The notes: generated from the letters alone by a model not told the origin. Counted from the stretch's first letter, positions 8,925 through 17,528 are shown. The stretch is 64,000 bases of DNA from Variovorax sp. PMC12 (GCF_003019815.1 NZ_CP027773.1:4366501-4430500), one strand, 5' to 3'. Program-made: numbers and translations.

Positions 8925-9653
8925 ATGCCTAGATTGCTGGCCTTCGACACGAGCACCGAGCACCTGTCGGTCGCGGTGCTGCACGGCGAGCGGCTGCTGG
9001 CCCACAACGGCGTGGGCGGCGCGCAGGCCTCGACCACGCTGCTGCCGCTGATCCAGCAACTGCTGGGCGAGGCCGGGCTGGCGCTGGCCGACCTGGACGC
9101 CATCGTCTTCGGCCGCGGCCCCGGCTCGTTCACCGGCTTGCGCACCGCCTGCTCGGTGGCGCAGGGGCTGGCCTTCGGTGCCGGCGTGCCGCTGCTGCCG
9201 GTCGACACCCTGCTGGCCGTGGCCGAGGAAGCGCGCCATGCCTTCGGCGCGCGGCAGGTGGTGGCGGTGCTCGACGCCCGCATGGACCAGGTCTACGCCG
9301 CGCGCTACGACTTCGCCGCCGGCCCCCTGGGTGGCCTGGCCGGCGAGGACGAGCTCCTGCTGCTGTCGCCCGAGGCCCTCGAAGTGCCCGCCGGCCATGC
9401 GCTGGCCGGCAACGCCTTCGCCGCCTACGGCCCGCGCCTGGCGCCGGCCGCCGCCCGCCACGAGGCCCTGCCGAGCGCCACCGCCATGCTGCGGCTCGCG
9501 CCCGCGCTGCTCGCGGCCGGCCGCACCGTGCCCGCGGCACAGGCCTGGCCGCTCTATGTTCGCGATAAAGTGGCGCAGACCACCGAAGAACGCGCCGCCA
9601 TCAAGGCGGCCGCGGCATCGGCGGCAGCAGCAGCCCCTTCCAGCCACGCATGA
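8925..9653 (+). CDS. tsaB: tRNA t6A37 threonylcarbamoyltransferase complex subunit TsaB
   Basis: 242 aa. TsaB is the dimerization partner of TsaD in the complex that moves threonylcarbamoyl onto A37 of tRNA. It has the ASKHA-fold N-terminus LLAFDTSTEHLSVAV, the FGRGPGSFTGLR loop (near 63-74) and VLDARMDQVYAA. It lacks the metal-binding residues of TsaD, as expected of TsaB. The stop overlaps rimI as ATGA. The tsaB-rimI pair is a common arrangement. Together with tsaC at 3174 the window holds two of the t6A genes. Confidence 0.94.
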   Translation: MPRLLAFDTSTEHLSVAVLHGERLLAHNGVGGAQASTTLLPLIQQLLGEAGLALADLDAIVFGRGPGSFTGLRTACSVAQGLAFGAGVPLLPVDTLLAVAEEARHAFGARQVVAVLDARMDQVYAARYDFAAGPLGGLAGEDELLLLSPEALEVPAGHALAGNAFAAYGPRLAPAAARHEALPSATAMLRLAPALLAAGRTVPAAQAWPLYVRDKVAQTTEERAAIKAAAASAAAAAPSSHA

Positions 9654-10192
9654 GCGCCGTCCTCCAGCCCGTCGAAGCCCGCCTCGAACCGCTCACCATC
9701 GAGCGGATCGACGCTGTCTGCGCGGTGGAACAGACGGCCTACAGCCACCCCTGGACGCGCGCCAACTTCACCGACTCCATGGCCGTGGGCTACCACTGCC
9801 AGTGCCTGCTGGCACCCGGCGTGGCGCAAGGAGTCGCCTCGCCCGTCACCAGCCTGGGCGAAACGCTCATCGGCTATTTCGTGGCCATGAAGGGCGTCGA
9901 CGAGGTGCACCTGCTGAACATCACCGTGGCCCCGGCCTTCCAGCGCCAGGGCTGGGCGCCGCTCATGCTGGAGGCCCTCGGCGGATGGTCGCGCAGCCAG
10001 GGCGCGCAGTGGCTGTGGCTCGAAGTGCGCCAGAGCAACCAGCGCGCGCTGGACATCTACGTGCGGCAGGGTTTCCGCAGCGTGGGCGTGCGCAAGGGCT
10101 ACTACCCGGCCCATGACGGCAAGCGCGAGGACGCCGTCGTCATGAGCCTGCGATTGAACGAAACAGGCACCGCCTGGGGAGCCTTGCGATGA
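9650..10192 (+). CDS. rimI: Ribosomal protein S18-alanine N-acetyltransferase
   Basis: 180 aa GNAT enzyme that acetylates the N-terminal alanine of S18. Family signs are EQTAYSHPWTRANFTDS, the acetyl-CoA loop QRQGWA (R-x-x-G-x-A), and the end motif IYVRQGFRSVGVRKGYY. It is longer than E. coli RimI (148 aa) because of an N-terminal lead and an inserted segment before strand 4. It overlaps tsaB at its 5' end and the UDG-like gene at its 3' end, both by ATGA, so the three are one translationally coupled unit. Confidence 0.92.
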   Translation: MSAVLQPVEARLEPLTIERIDAVCAVEQTAYSHPWTRANFTDSMAVGYHCQCLLAPGVAQGVASPVTSLGETLIGYFVAMKGVDEVHLLNITVAPAFQRQGWAPLMLEALGGWSRSQGAQWLWLEVRQSNQRALDIYVRQGFRSVGVRKGYYPAHDGKREDAVVMSLRLNETGTAWGALR

Positions 10193-11025
10193 GCGCGGTG
10201 CAGACATTGAAGCTCGACGCGCGCCAGCGCGCGATGCTCGACGAAATGGGCGTGAAGGTCTGGTGGCCCGTGCCCCAGGTGGCGGAAGCCGAGCCCGAAC
10301 CGGTACCGGTGCAGGCCGCGCCCGAAGCCGGACCGCCCGACGACGAGGAATACATCCCGAGCGCCGAGGAGCGCATGGAGGCGGAAATGCCCGTCTCCGC
10401 GCCGCGCCCGCCGCGCGCGCCGGCCGCCCGCCCCGTGGCGGCACCCGCGCCGGCTGCGCGCCCCGCCCCCGCCCCGGCGTCGATGGGCGCCGCCGTGCTG
10501 CTCGAGGCGCCCTGCCGCCTCTATGCCGATGCCGGCACGCCACACGACATGGCCGCGACGCAAGGCGGCTGGCTGGTCGTCGCCGACATGCCGCCCGAGG
10601 CCGACGGCCGCCACGGCGAGCCCTTCGCGGGCGACGCCGGCCGCCTGCTCGACAACATGCTGCGCGCCCTGAAGCTGCACGACGGCAAGACGCCCGTGCA
10701 CCTCATGCGCACCCACCGCGGCGTGGCCGCCGGCCAGCCCGGCAGTCCGCGCCCCATGGCCGAGGCCTTCGGCGAGCACGCCGCCGCGCTCGCGCCCCGC
10801 GTCGTGCTGGCGATGGGCCCACTGGCCGCGCAGAGCCTGATGCAGAGCGGCGACCCGCTGGGCAAGCTGCGCGGCCGCGCGGTGCCGCTGGCGACGAACG
10901 GGGAGTCCGGCGCGGCGGTCGTCGTGGCCACCTATCACCCGGCCTACCTGCTGCGCAACCCGGCCGACAAGGCCCGCGCCTGGGCCGACCTCTGCCTGGC
11001 GGCCGAGCAGCACACGCCCGCCTAA
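10189..11025 (+). CDS. Uracil-DNA glycosylase family 4-like protein, degenerate
   Basis: 278 aa. Residues about 30-110 are a Pro/Ala-rich low-complexity linker. The C-terminal half is recognisable as the family 4/5 UDG fold from GEPFAGDAGRLLDNML, VLAMGPLAAQSLM and TYHPAYLLRNP. The GEAPG-type active-site loop is replaced by ADMPP, and the Cys ligands of the usual 4Fe-4S cluster (for example in a KCRPPGNR segment) are absent; that segment reads THRGVAAGQPGS. It may have lost glycosylase activity and serve another role. Its coupling to tsaB-rimI by an ATGA overlap is a frequent betaproteobacterial layout. Confidence 0.78.
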   Translation: MSAVQTLKLDARQRAMLDEMGVKVWWPVPQVAEAEPEPVPVQAAPEAGPPDDEEYIPSAEERMEAEMPVSAPRPPRAPAARPVAAPAPAARPAPAPASMGAAVLLEAPCRLYADAGTPHDMAATQGGWLVVADMPPEADGRHGEPFAGDAGRLLDNMLRALKLHDGKTPVHLMRTHRGVAAGQPGSPRPMAEAFGEHAAALAPRVVLAMGPLAAQSLMQSGDPLGKLRGRAVPLATNGESGAAVVVATYHPAYLLRNPADKARAWADLCLAAEQHTPA

Positions 11026-11036
11026 AATCCCGGCCC

Positions 11037-11861
11037 ATGACTTTCCTCGACAAGCTGGCCGCCGCACAGCAAAAAAACGGTTCGTTGCTCTGCGTGGGGC
11101 TCGATCCCGAGCCAGCCAAATTCCCGGGGCAATTCAAGGGCGACGCCAGCCGCATCTTCGATTTCTGCGCGCGCATCGTCGACGCGACGGCCGACCTGGT
11201 CATCGCCTTCAAACCGCAGATCGCCTATTTCGCGGCCCACCGCGCCGAAGCCCAGCTCGAGCAGCTCATGGAGCACATGCGCCGCAACGCGCCCGACGTG
11301 CCCGTGATCCTGGACGCCAAGCGCGGCGACATCGGCTCCACCGCCGAGCAGTACGCGCTGGAAGCCTTCGAGCGCTACGGCGCCGACGCGGTCACGCTGT
11401 CGCCCTTCATGGGCTTCGATTCGGTGGCGCCGTACCTGAAGCACGAGGGCAAGGGCGCCTTCCTGCTGTGCCGCACCAGCAACCCCGGCGGCTCCGACCT
11501 GCAGGGCCAGCGCCTGGCGGATGTCGAGGGCCAGCCTTTCCTGTACGAGCACGTCGCCAGGCTGGCGCAGGGCCCGTGGAACCTCAACGGCCAGCTCGGG
11601 CTGGTGGTGGGCGCGACCTACCCGGCGGAAATCGAGCGCGTGCGCGAACTCGCGCCGACCGTGCCGCTGCTGATTCCGGGGGTCGGCGCCCAGGGCGGCG
11701 ACGCCGTCGCCACCGTGCGCGCCGGCTGGCGTGCCGATGCGCCGATCATCGTGAACTCGTCGCGGGCCATCTGCTACGCATCGTCGGGCGATGACTTCGC
11801 CGAAGCCGCGAAGAACGCCGCGCGCAGCACGCGCGACGCGCTGGAAGCCGCCAAGCCCTGA
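11037..11861 (+). CDS. pyrF: Orotidine 5'-phosphate decarboxylase (type 2)
   Basis: 274 aa, last step of UMP synthesis. The catalytic segment LDAKRGDIGSTAEQYA (about 87-102) is of the longer type 2 form found in betaproteobacteria and mycobacteria. Also visible are the N-terminal CVGLDPEPAKFP and the phosphate-binding IPGVGAQGGD. The start at 11037 gives the standard N-terminus MTFLDKL. It follows the UDG-like gene by 11 bp and so may be part of the same transcript, and converges on the XRE regulator with a 6-bp gap. Confidence 0.95.
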   Translation: MTFLDKLAAAQQKNGSLLCVGLDPEPAKFPGQFKGDASRIFDFCARIVDATADLVIAFKPQIAYFAAHRAEAQLEQLMEHMRRNAPDVPVILDAKRGDIGSTAEQYALEAFERYGADAVTLSPFMGFDSVAPYLKHEGKGAFLLCRTSNPGGSDLQGQRLADVEGQPFLYEHVARLAQGPWNLNGQLGLVVGATYPAEIERVRELAPTVPLLIPGVGAQGGDAVATVRAGWRADAPIIVNSSRAICYASSGDDFAEAAKNAARSTRDALEAAKP

Positions 11862-11867
11862 GCCCCG

Positions 11868-12602
11868 TCAGTTCCGGCGCAGGCGGGTGAAGAGCTCGAA
11901 CTCCCAGTTGCGCATGCCCAGCAGCAGGGTGTAGCCCTCGCGGTCCTTGGCCGACAGCTTCTGGTCGGTCTGGTGCTGCTGCGCGAAGTCCTGCGCCACG
12001 CGCTGCAGGCGCTCCAGGAAGGCCGGCGCCAGCGAGCGGCTGATGGAGCCGTGCACCAGCAGCAGCCCTTCGGCCGGGCCGTCGAAGCCGCCGCGGTAGT
12101 AGTCGAGCACCACGTTCTCGCGAAAGAACTCCATCACCGGGCCGTGCGGGCGCCAGCGGAAGGTCTTGGCCAGCTTCAGGCGATACCGGTTCAGCGGCCG
12201 CAGCTCGATGATGCCGATGCGGTCCAGCTGCGCCAGGCAGCCGATGCACTCGGCCTCGCTGATGCGGTAGGCCGCCACGATCTGCTCCAGCGTCCACTGG
12301 CTCAGCACGCTGATGGCCACCAGCAGCAGCTTCTTGTCCTTGACCACGGCCTTTTCCTGCTCGTGCGTCAGCTCCTTCAGCAGCGGCTGGGCGTCGGCCA
12401 CGCGGCGGGCCAGTTCGGCGAAATCGATCTTCAACGCACGGCAGATGGCGTCGACGCGCGACAGCGGCATGTCGCTCTTGGCCAGCATCCGCTTGACGCT
12501 GGATTCGGCCATGTCGAGCGACCGCGCCAGGTCGGCGTAGGTCATGCGCGCACTTTTGAGTTCGTTCTTGAGGGCTTGGACGAGGTCGACGGTGGTGCTC
12601 AT
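11868..12602 (-). CDS. XRE-family transcriptional regulator with C-terminal sensor-like region
   Basis: 244 aa. The helix-turn-helix lies at about residues 10-70 with MTYADLARSLDMAESSVKRML, a Cro/C1-type reading head. The rest (about 75-244) is a helical region that includes EFFRENVVLDYYRGGFDG and a GLLLVHGSISRSL strand; I do not recognise a named domain. ATG at 12602 is preferred over an in-frame ATG at 12629, which would add nine unlikely residues. It is divergent from a CREST-type membrane protein gene across 144 bp that hold two short inverted repeats, likely operators. The signal it responds to is unknown. Confidence 0.85.
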   Translation of the reverse strand: MSTTVDLVQALKNELKSARMTYADLARSLDMAESSVKRMLAKSDMPLSRVDAICRALKIDFAELARRVADAQPLLKELTHEQEKAVVKDKKLLLVAISVLSQWTLEQIVAAYRISEAECIGCLAQLDRIGIIELRPLNRYRLKLAKTFRWRPHGPVMEFFRENVVLDYYRGGFDGPAEGLLLVHGSISRSLAPAFLERLQRVAQDFAQQHQTDQKLSAKDREGYTLLLGMRNWEFELFTRLRRN

Positions 12603-12629
12603 CGTTCGAGCGTACACGGGCACAGGCAA

Positions 12630-12684
12630 GTATCAATTGGAGATACCGCTGGGTGTGAATTAGTACCTCGTATCGATTCTCGAT
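12630..12684. promoter_or_regulatory. Paired inverted repeats between the XRE and CREST genes
   Basis: GTATC-N7-GATAC lies at 12630-12646 and ATCGA-TTC-TCGAT at 12672-12684, both perfect. They lie in the divergent promoter region and are natural operator candidates for the XRE protein encoded 27 bp away. No -35/-10 pair is clear enough to call. Confidence 0.4.
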
Positions 12685-12746
12685 GCCCGTGGAGGGGTCG
12701 GGACCCTAAATTCCGCGGCACGTACCGACCACCACCGAGAAACGCC

Positions 12747-13601
12747 ATGCCTCTGCCCTCTCTCAGCCGCCGCGAACGCGGGTTGCTTTTCACCCTGGTC
12801 CTGCTCACGGCGATCGCCGTCTTCGGCCCGGCGCTGCCGGCGGCCGACGTCGCCATCGCCACCGTGTTCGCCGACGACCGCGCCTGGCACGGCCTGCCGA
12901 ACGCCATGGACGTGCTGAGCAACATCCCTTTCGTGGTGATCGGCCTGTGGGGCCTGTACCGGCTCAACCGCATCGACCGCTCGCACCAGGAAGCGCTGTC
13001 GCGGTTCCCGCTGGCCCCGCCCGCCAGCGACCCGCCGGACAACACGCTCGACTGCGCCTGGCTCTTCTTCGCGGGCCTGATCGCCACCGCCGCGGGCTCC
13101 GCCTTCTTCCACCTCGTGCCCGACGCCCCGCGCCTCGCGGCCGACCGCGCCGGCATGGCGGTGGCCTTCGCGGGGCTGATCGGCGTGGCGGTCTGCGAGC
13201 GGGTGAGCCAGCGCGCCGGCTGGCCCGCCGCGTGGTTCGTGCTCACGGCCGGCCTGCTCTCGGCGGAGGTGTTCCAGGAGACCGGCAACGTCATGCCCTG
13301 GGCGCTGGTGCAGTTCGGCGGCATGGCGCTGGTGCTGACGCTGGCTCTGTCCACCCCGATGCGCAATTCGGTCGGCCTCAAGCTGTGCTGGGTGATCTTC
13401 TTCTACGTGGTGGCCAAGGCCTTCGAGATGGCCGACCACTCGATCTACGAGTTCACGCAGCACGCGGTTTCGGGCCACACGCTCAAGCACCTGACGGCGT
13501 CGCTCGCGGGACTGCCGGTGGTGCTGGCGCTGCGCAAACTCGAGATGCGCTGGCAAGCCGCGCTGCGGCACAATCCGGGCGCAGCCGCCGTAGCGGCCTG
13601 A
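12747..13601 (+). CDS. CREST-superfamily (alkaline-ceramidase-like) membrane protein
   Basis: 284 aa with about seven predicted membrane segments. The pattern DVLSNIPFVVIGLWGL, then GSAFFHLVPDAPRLAADR with a conserved Ser, His and Asp, then a C-terminal GHTLKHLTAS with two His, matches the CREST metal-hydrolase superfamily (ceramidases, PAQR receptors, Per1). Those residues would form a Zn site in the membrane, with amide hydrolysis as the predicted chemistry. The bacterial substrate is unknown. It is divergent from an XRE regulator and lies 13 bp before a phospholipid transporter/acyltransferase fusion, so a role in membrane lipid remodelling is plausible. Confidence 0.8.
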   Translation: MPLPSLSRRERGLLFTLVLLTAIAVFGPALPAADVAIATVFADDRAWHGLPNAMDVLSNIPFVVIGLWGLYRLNRIDRSHQEALSRFPLAPPASDPPDNTLDCAWLFFAGLIATAAGSAFFHLVPDAPRLAADRAGMAVAFAGLIGVAVCERVSQRAGWPAAWFVLTAGLLSAEVFQETGNVMPWALVQFGGMALVLTLALSTPMRNSVGLKLCWVIFFYVVAKAFEMADHSIYEFTQHAVSGHTLKHLTASLAGLPVVLALRKLEMRWQAALRHNPGAAAVAA

Positions 13602-13614
13602 GGAAATCCTTCGC

Positions 13615-15576
13615 ATGACCACCCCCGCCGCTGCTGCAGCCCCCGCGACGTCCGCGCCCCACGAGGCCAACGCGCACGCCAACCAGTTCGCCCTTCTCGG
13701 GCAGCGGCGCTTCGCGCCTTTCTTCTGGACCCAGTTCGCGGGCGCCGCGAACGACAACCTCTTCAAGTTCGCATTCACCGTCATGGTGACCTACCAGCTC
13801 CAGCTCAGCTGGATGCCGCCGGCCATGGCGGGCCTGGTGATCGGCGCGCTGTTCATCCTGCCGTTCCTGCTGTTCTCGGCCACCTCGGGCCAGCTGACCG
13901 ACAAGTTCGACAAGACGAAGATGATCCGCTTCGTCAAGAACCTCGAGATCGCGATCATGCTGATCGCCGCCTGGGGCTTCGTCACGGCCAACGCCGTGGT
14001 GCTGCTGGGCTGCGTGTTCCTCATGGGGCTTCACTCCACGCTGTTCGGGCCGGTCAAGTTCGCCTACCTGCCGCAGGTGCTGGATCCGCGCGAGCTCACG
14101 GGCGGCAACGGCATGGTCGAGATGGGCACCTTCGTCGCCATCCTGCTGGGGCAGGTGGCGGGCGGGCTGCTGGTGGCGGTGCCGCAGATCGGCCACCTCA
14201 CGGTGGCCGTGGCCTGCGTGCTGCTCGCGCTGGTGGGGCGCGGCGTGGCGCAGGCCATTCCGCGCACGCCGGCCACCGACCCCGGACTGGTCATCAACTG
14301 GAACCCGGTCAGCGAGACCTGGCGCAACCTCAAGCTTGCGCGCGAGAACATCGTGGTGTTCCGCTCGCTGCTGGGCATTTCGTGGATGTGGTTCTTCGGC
14401 GCGGTGTTCCTGAGCCAGTTCCCGAGCTTCGCCAAGGAAGTGCTGCACGGCGACGAGCAGGTGGCCTCGCTGCTGCTGGTGGTGTTCTCGGTGGGCATCG
14501 GCGTGGGCTCGCTGCTGTGCGAGACGCTCAGCCGCCGGCAGGTGGAGATCGGCCTGGTGCCGCTGGGCGCCATCGGCATGAGCGTGTTCGCGATCGACCT
14601 GTACTTCGCCTCGCGCGGGCTGCCCAAGGTGGCCGAAATGGGCATCGGCAGCTTCGTGCGCCAGGGCGCCCACTGGCGCGTGATGGCCGACCTGGCGCTG
14701 CTGTCGCTGTTCGCGGGCCTGTACAGCGTGCCGATGTACGCGCTGATCCAGCTGCGCAGCCAGCCCACGCACCGCGCGCGCATCATCGCGGCCAACAACA
14801 TCCTCAACGCGCTGTTCATGATCGGCAGCTCGGTCATCGCCGGCGCGCTGCTGGGCGCGGGCTTCAGCATTCCGCAGATCTTCCTGTTCACCGGCATCGC
14901 CAACGCGGTGGTGGCGTTCTACATCTTCATGCTGGTGCCAGAGTACATGCTGCGCTTCGTGGCCTGGGTGCTGTCGCGCTTCGTCTACCGCTTCGACATC
15001 AAGGGCGACGAGCACATTCCCACCGAGGGCGCGGCCGTGCTGGTGTGCAACCACGTGAGCTTCATCGACGCGGTGCTGCTGATGGCGGCGAGCCCGCGGC
15101 CCATCCGCTTCATCATGGACCACCGCATCTTCAAGGTGCCGGTGCTGGGGTGGCTGTTCAAGCTGGCCAAGGCCATTCCCATCGCGCCGCAGAAGGAAGA
15201 CCCGGCCGCCTACGAAGCCGCCTTCGCCAGCGCGCTGGGCGTGCTGCGCGAAGGCGACCTGCTCGCCATCTTCCCCGAGGGCGCGATCACGCGTGACGGC
15301 ACGCTGCAGCCCTTCAAGGGCGGCGTGATGAAGATCGTCGACAGCGCGCGCGCCGAAGGCATCGAGCCGCCGGTGATCCCGATGGCGCTGACCAACCTCT
15401 GGGGCTCGTACTTCAGCCGCATCGAGCTGCGCGGCGGCGAGCGCGTGGCCATGGCCAAGCCCTTCCGCCGCGGTTTCTTCAGCCGCGTGGGCCTGAACGT
15501 GGGCGCGGCCGTGCCGTCGTCCGAGGTGCAGCCCGAGTCGCTGCGCCAGCGCGTGGGCGGCCTGCTCGGCGCCTAA
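13615..15576 (+). CDS. Lysophospholipid transporter (LplT-like MFS) fused to PlsC-type acyltransferase
   Basis: 653 aa. Residues about 30-440 form a 12-helix MFS transporter with FAGAANDNLFKFAF and LTDKFDK near the second loop, like LplT, which flips lysophospholipids inward. Residues about 450-640 are a PlsC-type acyltransferase: NHVSFID gives the H-x4-D pair (His480, Asp485) and FPEG lies at 553-556. The fusion thus imports and re-acylates lysophospholipids, as LplT plus Aas does in E. coli, but the acyl-ACP synthetase domain of Aas is missing, so it must take acyl groups from acyl-ACP or acyl-CoA made elsewhere. It directly follows the CREST-like gene. Confidence 0.88.
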   Translation: MTTPAAAAAPATSAPHEANAHANQFALLGQRRFAPFFWTQFAGAANDNLFKFAFTVMVTYQLQLSWMPPAMAGLVIGALFILPFLLFSATSGQLTDKFDKTKMIRFVKNLEIAIMLIAAWGFVTANAVVLLGCVFLMGLHSTLFGPVKFAYLPQVLDPRELTGGNGMVEMGTFVAILLGQVAGGLLVAVPQIGHLTVAVACVLLALVGRGVAQAIPRTPATDPGLVINWNPVSETWRNLKLARENIVVFRSLLGISWMWFFGAVFLSQFPSFAKEVLHGDEQVASLLLVVFSVGIGVGSLLCETLSRRQVEIGLVPLGAIGMSVFAIDLYFASRGLPKVAEMGIGSFVRQGAHWRVMADLALLSLFAGLYSVPMYALIQLRSQPTHRARIIAANNILNALFMIGSSVIAGALLGAGFSIPQIFLFTGIANAVVAFYIFMLVPEYMLRFVAWVLSRFVYRFDIKGDEHIPTEGAAVLVCNHVSFIDAVLLMAASPRPIRFIMDHRIFKVPVLGWLFKLAKAIPIAPQKEDPAAYEAAFASALGVLREGDLLAIFPEGAITRDGTLQPFKGGVMKIVDSARAEGIEPPVIPMALTNLWGSYFSRIELRGGERVAMAKPFRRGFFSRVGLNVGAAVPSSEVQPESLRQRVGGLLGA

Positions 15577-15647
15577 AAGTACCTCCCCGAGATACTGGCG
15601 GCGCTGTAAACCGCCACCGGTGCAAGCATTCGAGCCCCGCGGTGCGG

Positions 15648-15667
15648 GAGCGAACCATCATTCGCTC
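15648..15667 (+). promoter_or_regulatory. Inverted repeat upstream of the YiaAB-like gene
   Basis: GAGCGAA-N6-TTCGCTC, perfect 7-bp arms, 26 bp before the start codon. It could be an operator or an mRNA hairpin. A second short stem, TGGCGG/CCGCCA, lies about 50 bp upstream. There is no T-run, so a terminator is unlikely. Confidence 0.35.
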
Positions 15668-15692
15668 ACCTTCACTACGCCGCGAGGCACAC

Positions 15693-16202
15693 ATGCAACC
15701 CCTTTCATCCTCGACCGTTTCCATCCAGCGCGACACGCGGGCCTGGCAGTTCCAGACCTGGGCCTCGTTCGCGATCGCCGTCTTCCTGTGCGCCACCGGC
15801 CTGAGCTGGCTGCCGGGGCAGGCGCTGGACCGGGCGTTCATGGTGATGGGCTACGTGTTCTGCCTGAGCACCGCCTTCATGCTGGCCAAGTTCATCCGCG
15901 ACGGCGAGCAGGCCGCCGCCGGCCTCTCGACGGGCCGCGACGTGCCCATGTGGCGCCTGGTCGTCTGGGGAAGCTTCTTCACCGCGATGGCCCTGACCGG
16001 CTGGGGCCTCGTGCGCATGGAGATCAACGACGCCTACAAGGCCTTCCTGGGCGTGAGCTGGCTGTTCCTCATCAGCTCGGCCTTCACGCTGGCCAAGACC
16101 CTGCGTGACCGCCACGAAGCCGACATGGCCGAAGCCCGCCTGCAAGGCCGCCGGCTGGCCCGCGCCGAAGCCGCCGCGTCTGCTTCCTCCACCGCCGAAT
16201 AA
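15693..16202 (+). CDS. YiaA/YiaB two-helix-domain inner membrane protein
   Basis: 169 aa with four predicted membrane helices arranged as two similar pairs: F-M-V-M-G-Y-V-F-C-L-S-T-A-F-M-L-A-K then, after a loop, S-W-L-F-L-I-S-S-A-F-T-L-A-K-T-L-R-D. The repeated STAFMLAK/SSAFTLAK ends are the YiaAB domain. Function is not established for the family. A GAGG ribosome site precedes the ATG at 15693. It heads a run of four same-strand envelope genes of poorly known role (15.7-18.6 kb), with 27 bp to the next gene. Confidence 0.82.
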   Translation: MQPLSSSTVSIQRDTRAWQFQTWASFAIAVFLCATGLSWLPGQALDRAFMVMGYVFCLSTAFMLAKFIRDGEQAAAGLSTGRDVPMWRLVVWGSFFTAMALTGWGLVRMEINDAYKAFLGVSWLFLISSAFTLAKTLRDRHEADMAEARLQGRRLARAEAAASASSTAE

Positions 16203-16229
16203 CCCGTGCCAGACCAACGAAAGACCATC

Positions 16230-16709
16230 ATGAAGAAGTCGATTGCCGCCGTCCTCGTCGCCGCATGCACCGCCTTCGCCGGCGTATCGGCCCCCTTGCA
16301 GGCACAGGCGCAGAGCGACGCCTCCACGGCCATCTCGCTGATGCCGGTGGCCTCCGTCCTTGTCACGGCGTCGGCCGTGGGTGCTTCGGCGGACGCTGCA
16401 GGTGGGATGGCCAAGGCCTCGGTGGCGCTGCCCGCCGCGTTGTCGGTGGCCGGCTCCGTGCTCACCGTGGTGGCTGTCGAAGCCTCGGCCGACGGCACGG
16501 TCTACGTGCTGGAGCGTGCTTCGGACGGCGCGCGTGCCAGCATCAGGGTGGCGGGGCGCGCCGCCAACGGCATGTCGGCTGCCGTGGGCACCGGCGTCAC
16601 CGTCAGCGTGATCGGCTCGGGCGTGGTGCTGTCGGCCGCCGGCGAGGTGCTGGCCTTCGTGCCCAACGCCATCGGCCGTGCGCTGCTCTACAACGAGAGG
16701 CTCTCGTGA
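16230..16709 (+). CDS. Secreted hypothetical protein, coupled to DUF2145 gene
   Basis: 159 aa. A clear Sec signal peptide (MKKSIAAVLVAACTAFAG to about A27, LQAQAQ) precedes an Ala/Val/Gly-rich mature part with SAVGASADAAGGMAKASVALP and a VVAVEASADGTVYVLERASDG stretch that looks like beta strands. Two hydrophobic segments near 65-80 and 115-140 could be membrane-interacting. I do not recognise a family. Its stop overlaps the next start (GTGA), so it and the DUF2145 protein are made together and probably act together in the envelope. Confidence 0.8.
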   Translation: MKKSIAAVLVAACTAFAGVSAPLQAQAQSDASTAISLMPVASVLVTASAVGASADAAGGMAKASVALPAALSVAGSVLTVVAVEASADGTVYVLERASDGARASIRVAGRAANGMSAAVGTGVTVSVIGSGVVLSAAGEVLAFVPNAIGRALLYNERLS

Positions 16710-17509
16710 AGCGCGCGCTCATGGCTTGCAGCGCGCTCGGGCTTGCCCTTGCAGCGGCCTTGCCGATGCAGGCCCGGGCGGGCCGTTCGTGCGAGCAGGC
16801 CAAGCCGACGCCCGCCGTGATCGTCAAGGGCATGGAGCTGGCCGAGCGCACCTCGCAGGCGCTCGACGCCAGCGGGGCGCGCGTGGTGTTCCTGGCGCGC
16901 GCCGGGCAGGACCTGGGCAAGTACGGCCTGCGCTACTCGCACCTGGGCATCGCCTACAAGACCGATGCCGGTCCGTGGCGCGTGGTGCACAAGCTCAACC
17001 AGTGCGGAACGGCGGTGGCGGCGGTGTATCGCCAGGGGCTCGGCGAGTTCTTCCTCGACGACCTGTGGCGCTACGAGGCGGCCTGGGTCGTGCCCACGCC
17101 GGCCGTGCAGGCGCAGCTGATGGCCGCGCTGGACGAGCCGCCCGCGCGCATCGTTCGGATGAACGTGGCGCCCTACAGCATCGTGAGCTACGCCTGGGGC
17201 CGGAAGTACCAGCAATCGAACCAGTGGGCCGTCGAGACGCTGGCCGCCGCAATGGAGCCCGCCACCATCGGCAACCGCGCGCAGGCGCAGGCCTGGATGC
17301 AGTTCAAGGGCTACGAGCCCACCACGCTGAAGCTCGGGCCGCTCACCCGGCTGGGCGGGCGCGTGAGCTCGGCCAACGTGGCCTTCGACGACCACCCGAA
17401 CGACAAGCGCTTCAGCGACCGCATCGAGACGGTGACGGTCGACTCCGTGTTCGCCTGGCTGCCGCGTGCCGGGCTGGGCGCCGCGCCGGTGACGCTGAGG
17501 CTTCAATGA
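16706..17509 (+). CDS. DUF2145 secreted protein
   Basis: 267 aa from a GTG overlapping the upstream stop, with GAGAGG just before it; this start gives a proper positively charged signal peptide (VKRALMACSALGLALAAALPMQARA). The mature protein has YGLRYSHLGIAYK, VHKLNQCGTAVAAVY, YSIVSYAWGRKYQQSNQW and the end segment DDHPNDKRFSDRIETVTVDSVF, which match DUF2145. The conserved His and Asn-Gln-Trp segments and a Cys hint at an NlpC/P60-like papain fold, but that is a guess from layout. Role unknown; it is coupled to the secreted protein upstream. Confidence 0.82.
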   Translation: MKRALMACSALGLALAAALPMQARAGRSCEQAKPTPAVIVKGMELAERTSQALDASGARVVFLARAGQDLGKYGLRYSHLGIAYKTDAGPWRVVHKLNQCGTAVAAVYRQGLGEFFLDDLWRYEAAWVVPTPAVQAQLMAALDEPPARIVRMNVAPYSIVSYAWGRKYQQSNQWAVETLAAAMEPATIGNRAQAQAWMQFKGYEPTTLKLGPLTRLGGRVSSANVAFDDHPNDKRFSDRIETVTVDSVFAWLPRAGLGAAPVTLRLQ

Positions 17510-17528
17510 CCAGGAGCGGGACAACGAC

